From positions 1-15,937 of the forward strand of contig CAYTVY010000057.1 of assembly GCA_964441925.1 (NCBI GenBank): a stretch of 15,937 nucleotides of DNA. Reading direction: 5' to 3'. Positions 12,777-15,937 of the stretch are shown piece after piece. The notes beneath the pieces are model-generated. The model did no database searches. It was not told the DNA's origin and worked only from the letters and a program-made list of their open reading frames with translations. This DNA is from Geothermobacter sp964441925. Its GTDB lineage: Bacteria; Desulfobacterota; Desulfuromonadia; Desulfuromonadales; Geothermobacteraceae. The position numbers were made by a program, and so were the translations under genes. Every line of letters starts with the position of its first letter. The stretch's first letter is position 1.

Positions 12777-13940
12777 ATGCAGGCAAAGATTGTCGTCATC
12801 GATGATGAACGGATCATTCTCGAGCTGACCTCCATGGTGCTCACCAGCCGGGGGTTCGAGGTTCACCTGGCGGAGGATGCCATCGCCGGGCTCGAACTGG
12901 TCGAGAAGCTGCGTCCCGAGGTCGTCCTTCTCGACTACATGATGCCGAGGATGGACGGGCTGACCGCCCTGAAACGTATCCGTCGCGAGTTTCCGGAAAC
13001 CTACGTGGTCATGTTCACCGGCAAGGGGTCGGAAGAGGTGGCCGTCGAGCTGATGAAGGCCGGTGCTTCCGACTACATCCTGAAGCCCTTTTCCAACCAG
13101 AACCTGGTCGAACGCATCGAAACCGTCTTGCGGTTGCGGCGGATCGAACTGCACAACCTCGAACTGATACACGAACGAGAGCGCCTGCTGCGGGAGGTCG
13201 AGGAATGGAACCTCGAGCTCGAGCGTCGGGTGCTGGAAAAGAGCCGGGAGCTGGAGCGGGCACACGCCGAGATCCTGCAGGCCGAGAAGCTGGCGGCCCT
13301 CGGCCATCTGGCCGCCGGCATGGCGCACGAGATCCGCAATCCCCTCAACTCGATCTCCCTCTTTACCCAGGTGTTGCGTGGCGCGGTGGCCGAAGATGCC
13401 GAAATGGTTTCCTATGCCGACAAGATTCTGGGAGAGGTGGAGCGGATCGACCAGTTGCTGGTCAAGCTGCTCGGCGTCAGCCGGCAGCCGAAAGGGGAGC
13501 CGGTCGACATCCATCTGCATCAGCTCATCGAACGGGTGCTGGCATCCTTCGACGAGCAGATTCGTCGCCAGGGAATCGTGGTCGAGACCGATCTGCCGGC
13601 AGTCCCCGCTATTCGGGGCAACGAGGACGAAGTCGAGCAGATTTTTACCAATCTGGTCTCCAACGCCGTTCATGAAATGGCCGACGGTGGACGTCTCAGA
13701 CTGGCGATGCGGCAGGTCGACGACCGGATCGATATTGAGGTGGCCGACAGTGGTGGCGGCATCCCCCGGGAACATCTGAGCCAGATCTTCGATCCTTTCT
13801 TCACCACCAAGGAACGGGGGACCGGGTTCGGCCTTTCCGTCGTGTTGCGCATCGTCAAGTCGATGGGCGGCAAGATCCGTGTCGAAAGCGTGCCGGGCCA
13901 GGGTGCGACCTTCTTCTTTTCCCTCCCGATCAGGGGCTGA
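12777..13940 (+). CDS. Soluble receiver-histidine kinase
   Basis: The 387-residue protein has an N-terminal receiver (about 3-118; Asp53, Thr81, Lys103), a coiled coil (about 124-170), a HisKA domain with phospho-acceptor His184 in MAHEIRNPLN, and an HATPase domain with N-box NLVSNAVHEM (292-301), G1 box DSGGGIP (324-330), DPFFTT (339-344) and G2 box GTGFGL (348-353). There is no membrane segment, so it is cytoplasmic and takes its input through the receiver. The ATG at 12777 starts the receiver exactly; the frame stays open upstream into the UspA gene, but that part has no protein-like features. The ribosome-binding site is weak. The receiver at 11804 is its likely partner. Confidence 0.93.
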   Translation: MQAKIVVIDDERIILELTSMVLTSRGFEVHLAEDAIAGLELVEKLRPEVVLLDYMMPRMDGLTALKRIRREFPETYVVMFTGKGSEEVAVELMKAGASDYILKPFSNQNLVERIETVLRLRRIELHNLELIHERERLLREVEEWNLELERRVLEKSRELERAHAEILQAEKLAALGHLAAGMAHEIRNPLNSISLFTQVLRGAVAEDAEMVSYADKILGEVERIDQLLVKLLGVSRQPKGEPVDIHLHQLIERVLASFDEQIRRQGIVVETDLPAVPAIRGNEDEVEQIFTNLVSNAVHEMADGGRLRLAMRQVDDRIDIEVADSGGGIPREHLSQIFDPFFTTKERGTGFGLSVVLRIVKSMGGKIRVESVPGQGATFFFSLPIRG

Positions 13941-13976
13941 GATGGCGCCTGCATCCTGCCAGGAAGAAACCGGCCG

Positions 13977-15566
13977 ATGACGCTCCAGCTGCGGGACATC
14001 TCTTTGCCCGTCGAACGGGAAGAGACGGAACTTCCCAGGGCCGTTGCCCGGGAACTGGGGTTGAAGCCGGAGGCCGTCCGGTCGCTGGAAATTGTCCGCC
14101 GTTCGGTCGATGCCCGCCGCCGGCCCCGTATCCTTTTCGTCTACACCGTCCGTTTCGAAGTCGATGACGAAAAGGCCGTTTTGCGGCGCAACCGGCGCAA
14201 TCGACGTCTGGAGAGGATCGGCAGGGAGCCGGCCGCCTTCCCGAGGATTCGCCTTGCCGGCCGCCGGGTGCTGGTCACCGGCATGGGGCCGGCCGGGCTG
14301 TTTGCGGCTCTGACCCTGGCCCGCAGCGGTGCCGAGGTGGTGCTGCTCGAGCGTGGCCGCCCCGTTGAACGGCGGGTCCGCGACGTCGAGCGGTTCTGGT
14401 CGGGGGGGGACTTCGATCCGGTCAGCAACGTTCAGTTCGGCGAGGGGGGCGCCGGTACCTTTTCCGACGGCAAGCTGACCACCCGCATCAACCATCCGCA
14501 TATCCGGCTCATTCTCGAAACCCTGGTCACCTTCGGTGCGCCGCGCGAGATCCTGATCGATGCCAGACCGCACATCGGCAGTGACCGGCTGCGGGCGGTG
14601 CTCATCCGTTTCCGGCGCGCTCTCGAGGGGCTTGGGGTCGATATCCGTTTCGAAGCACGCCTGACCGACCTGCTGCTGCACGGGGAGCGGGTGGCTGGTG
14701 GGGTGATCAACGACCGGGACACCTGTCCCTGCGACGCCCTGGTGCTCGCTCCCGGCCACAGTGCCCGCGACACCTACGCCATGCTTGAGGAAAGGGGGGT
14801 GGCGCTCGAGGCCAAGGCCTTTGCCGTCGGTCTGCGGGTGGCGCATCCGGTGGAACTGATCAACCGCATCCAGTATGGCATGGCCGGCCATCCCCGGCTT
14901 GGTGCCGCCGACTACCGGTTGGCCTGGAACGATCCCGCCAGTGGACGGGGGGTCTACAGTTTCTGCATGTGTCCCGGTGGCGAGATCATCAATGCCGCCT
15001 CCGAAACCGGAGGTCTGGTGGTCAATGGCATGAGCCGTTACCGGCGTGCCGCTCCACTGTCGAACAGTGCCCTGGTGGTCAGTGTGGGACCGCCCGATTT
15101 CGGCTCTCATCCTCTCGATGGAGTCCGCTTCCAGCGTCGGCTCGAACAGCGGGCTTTCGTTCTTGGCGGGGGTGACTACCATGTTCCGGTCCAGAACCTG
15201 CTGGCCTTCCTCGGTCGTGGAACCGGCCCGGTGACGGCAGTCTGTCGGCCGGGGGTGCGGGAGGCCGACCTGGCCGAACTGTTGCCGGCCGGGCTGCTGG
15301 CTCCCCTGCGTGAGGGAATCTGGCGTTTCGACGACAAAATGAAAGGTTTCGTTACCGCCGAGGCGGTGCTGGCCGGCGTCGAGAGCCGGACGTCGGCGCC
15401 GTTGCGCATCCTGCGTGACAGCCGCTGCGAATCGGTGTCCCATCCCGGACTCTTTCCGGCCGGGGAAGGGGCCGGCTACGCCGGCGGTATCATGAGCGCC
15501 GCCCTTGACGGCATGCGCGTGGCTGAGGGTATTATGGGCAAACTTCAGACTGTGGAGAGAACGTGA
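13977..15566 (+). CDS. FAD-dependent dehydrogenase (COG2509 type)
   Basis: The 529-residue protein has a short N-terminal domain (1-90, partly very Arg-rich) and then a Rossmann FAD-binding domain: VTGMGPAGLFAA holds GxGxxG (102-107) and ends in Glu125 for the ribose. A C-terminal GEGAGYAGGIMSAALDGMRVAEGI stretch, split here at 496-519, closes the FAD site. Family members are described as uncharacterised FAD-dependent dehydrogenases; the substrate is unknown. Several cysteines (for example in DTCPCDA and FCMCPGG) could take part in redox chemistry or metal binding. AGGAAG lies ten bases upstream of the ATG. The stop overlaps the next gene's GTG by four bases. Confidence 0.9.
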   Translation: MTLQLRDISLPVEREETELPRAVARELGLKPEAVRSLEIVRRSVDARRRPRILFVYTVRFEVDDEKAVLRRNRRNRRLERIGREPAAFPRIRLAGRRVLVTGMGPAGLFAALTLARSGAEVVLLERGRPVERRVRDVERFWSGGDFDPVSNVQFGEGGAGTFSDGKLTTRINHPHIRLILETLVTFGAPREILIDARPHIGSDRLRAVLIRFRRALEGLGVDIRFEARLTDLLLHGERVAGGVINDRDTCPCDALVLAPGHSARDTYAMLEERGVALEAKAFAVGLRVAHPVELINRIQYGMAGHPRLGAADYRLAWNDPASGRGVYSFCMCPGGEIINAASETGGLVVNGMSRYRRAAPLSNSALVVSVGPPDFGSHPLDGVRFQRRLEQRAFVLGGGDYHVPVQNLLAFLGRGTGPVTAVCRPGVREADLAELLPAGLLAPLREGIWRFDDKMKGFVTAEAVLAGVESRTSAPLRILRDSRCESVSHPGLFPAGEGAGYAGGIMSAALDGMRVAEGIMGKLQTVERT

Positions 15567-15937
15567 AACAGATATACGCCAGCGCCATCGGTGAGCGCGA
15601 CTGGGTCGAGAGCGTCTTCCTGGTGCGGGAGAAGGTGACGGCGATGGCCAAGAACGGCAAGCCGTACCTGACCCTGAAGCTGATGGACCGCTCCGGCGAA
15701 ATCGAGGGCCGGGTCTGGGACCGGGTCGACGAACTGGGGGCCCTGTTCGACAAGGACGATTTCGTGCGGGTCAGGGGACGGGCCAGCAGTTATCTGGGCC
15801 GCATGCAGCTGGTGGTGCAGGAGCTCGCCCGGGTGGACGAGAGCGAAGTTGACTTCGCCGATTTCCTGCCGGTCAGCGATACGCCTGCCGCCGAGCTTGA
15901 GACGCAGCTGCGGCAGAAGATTGCCTCCCTGGGCGAT
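15563..15937 (+). CDS. YhaM-like 3'-5' exoribonuclease, N-terminal part (cut by window edge)
   Basis: The frame opens with GTG at 15563, overlapping the FAD-dehydrogenase stop (GTGA), with GGAGAG seven to eight bases upstream. It stays open to the last base (125 codons). The visible part is an OB-fold nucleic-acid-binding domain (about 13-90; KPYLTLKLMDRSGEIEGRVWD and DDFVRVRGRASSY in its strands), the start of the YhaM/CBF1 family in which an HD phosphohydrolase domain follows. Such proteins trim RNA (and sometimes DNA) from the 3' end in the cytoplasm. The HD motif would lie outside the window, so the name rests on the OB fold and general match. Confidence 0.82.
   Translation, partial: MKQIYASAIGERDWVESVFLVREKVTAMAKNGKPYLTLKLMDRSGEIEGRVWDRVDELGALFDKDDFVRVRGRASSYLGRMQLVVQELARVDESEVDFADFLPVSDTPAAELETQLRQKIASLGD

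Noticed and set aside
12660..15443. A 927-codon open frame on the minus strand
   Set aside because: It lies opposite the kinase and FAD-dehydrogenase genes, whose motifs are complete. Its translation is rich in Gln, His, Pro, Gly and Asp with no domain pattern, as expected of an antisense frame in GC-rich DNA.
1..15937. tRNA, rRNA genes and CRISPR arrays
   Set aside because: I saw no cloverleaf, rRNA-like sequence or regularly spaced repeat array; the only regular tandem repeats are the heptad codons at 4117-4242.

Overview
The window is GC-rich, densely coded bacterial DNA. A seven-haem c-type cytochrome operon, an HD-GYP c-di-GMP phosphodiesterase, one-domain response regulators, a zinc-ribbon/receiver fusion and the general gene style point to a Desulfuromonadia-type bacterium (the Geobacter/Desulfuromonas/Pelobacter group). 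This placement is inferred from gene content; no rRNA or other marker gene is present.

Region 1 (1-3611, minus strand). Transcription runs right to left. A GAF/HD-GYP phosphodiesterase (3611-2448) is followed by a leader region of about 290 bases holding repeats and a cobalamin-riboswitch-like motif set. Then comes a tight operon: a two-TM HAMP-like membrane protein, a seven-haem periplasmic cytochrome, a second two-TM HAMP-like protein, and a secreted protein cut by the window edge. The three complete operon genes overlap or nearly touch, so a membrane-associated redox module is likely.

Region 2 (3612-5432) is an envelope region. A small alanine-zipper lipoprotein (plus strand) converges on a LysM/YkuD L,D-transpeptidase (minus strand), with two strong hairpins between them. 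Upstream of the transpeptidase, between it and ndk, lies an intact 162-bp MITE-like element with 12-bp perfect terminal inverted repeats and a 5-bp target duplication (TAGCA). Almost the whole element folds into one hairpin.

Region 3 (5433-11667, plus strand) is nucleotide and RNA metabolism: ndk with its own promoter and terminator, rlmN, MTA phosphorylase, a PfkB-family kinase, an unrecognised conserved-looking protein, a TPR lipoprotein, a zinc-ribbon response regulator, and a purine nucleoside phosphorylase whose start overlaps the regulator.

Region 4 (11668-15937, plus strand) starts at a good sigma-70-like promoter. It holds a stand-alone receiver, a UspA protein, a soluble receiver-histidine kinase, an FAD-dependent dehydrogenase (COG2509 type) and the start of a YhaM-like 3'-5' exoribonuclease.

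The strongest unusual signals are the MITE-like hairpin, whose transition mismatches all become G-U pairs on only one strand; the cytochrome flanked by two output-less HAMP-like proteins; the lipoprotein/L,D-transpeptidase pair; and the orphan cobalamin-riboswitch-like sequence.
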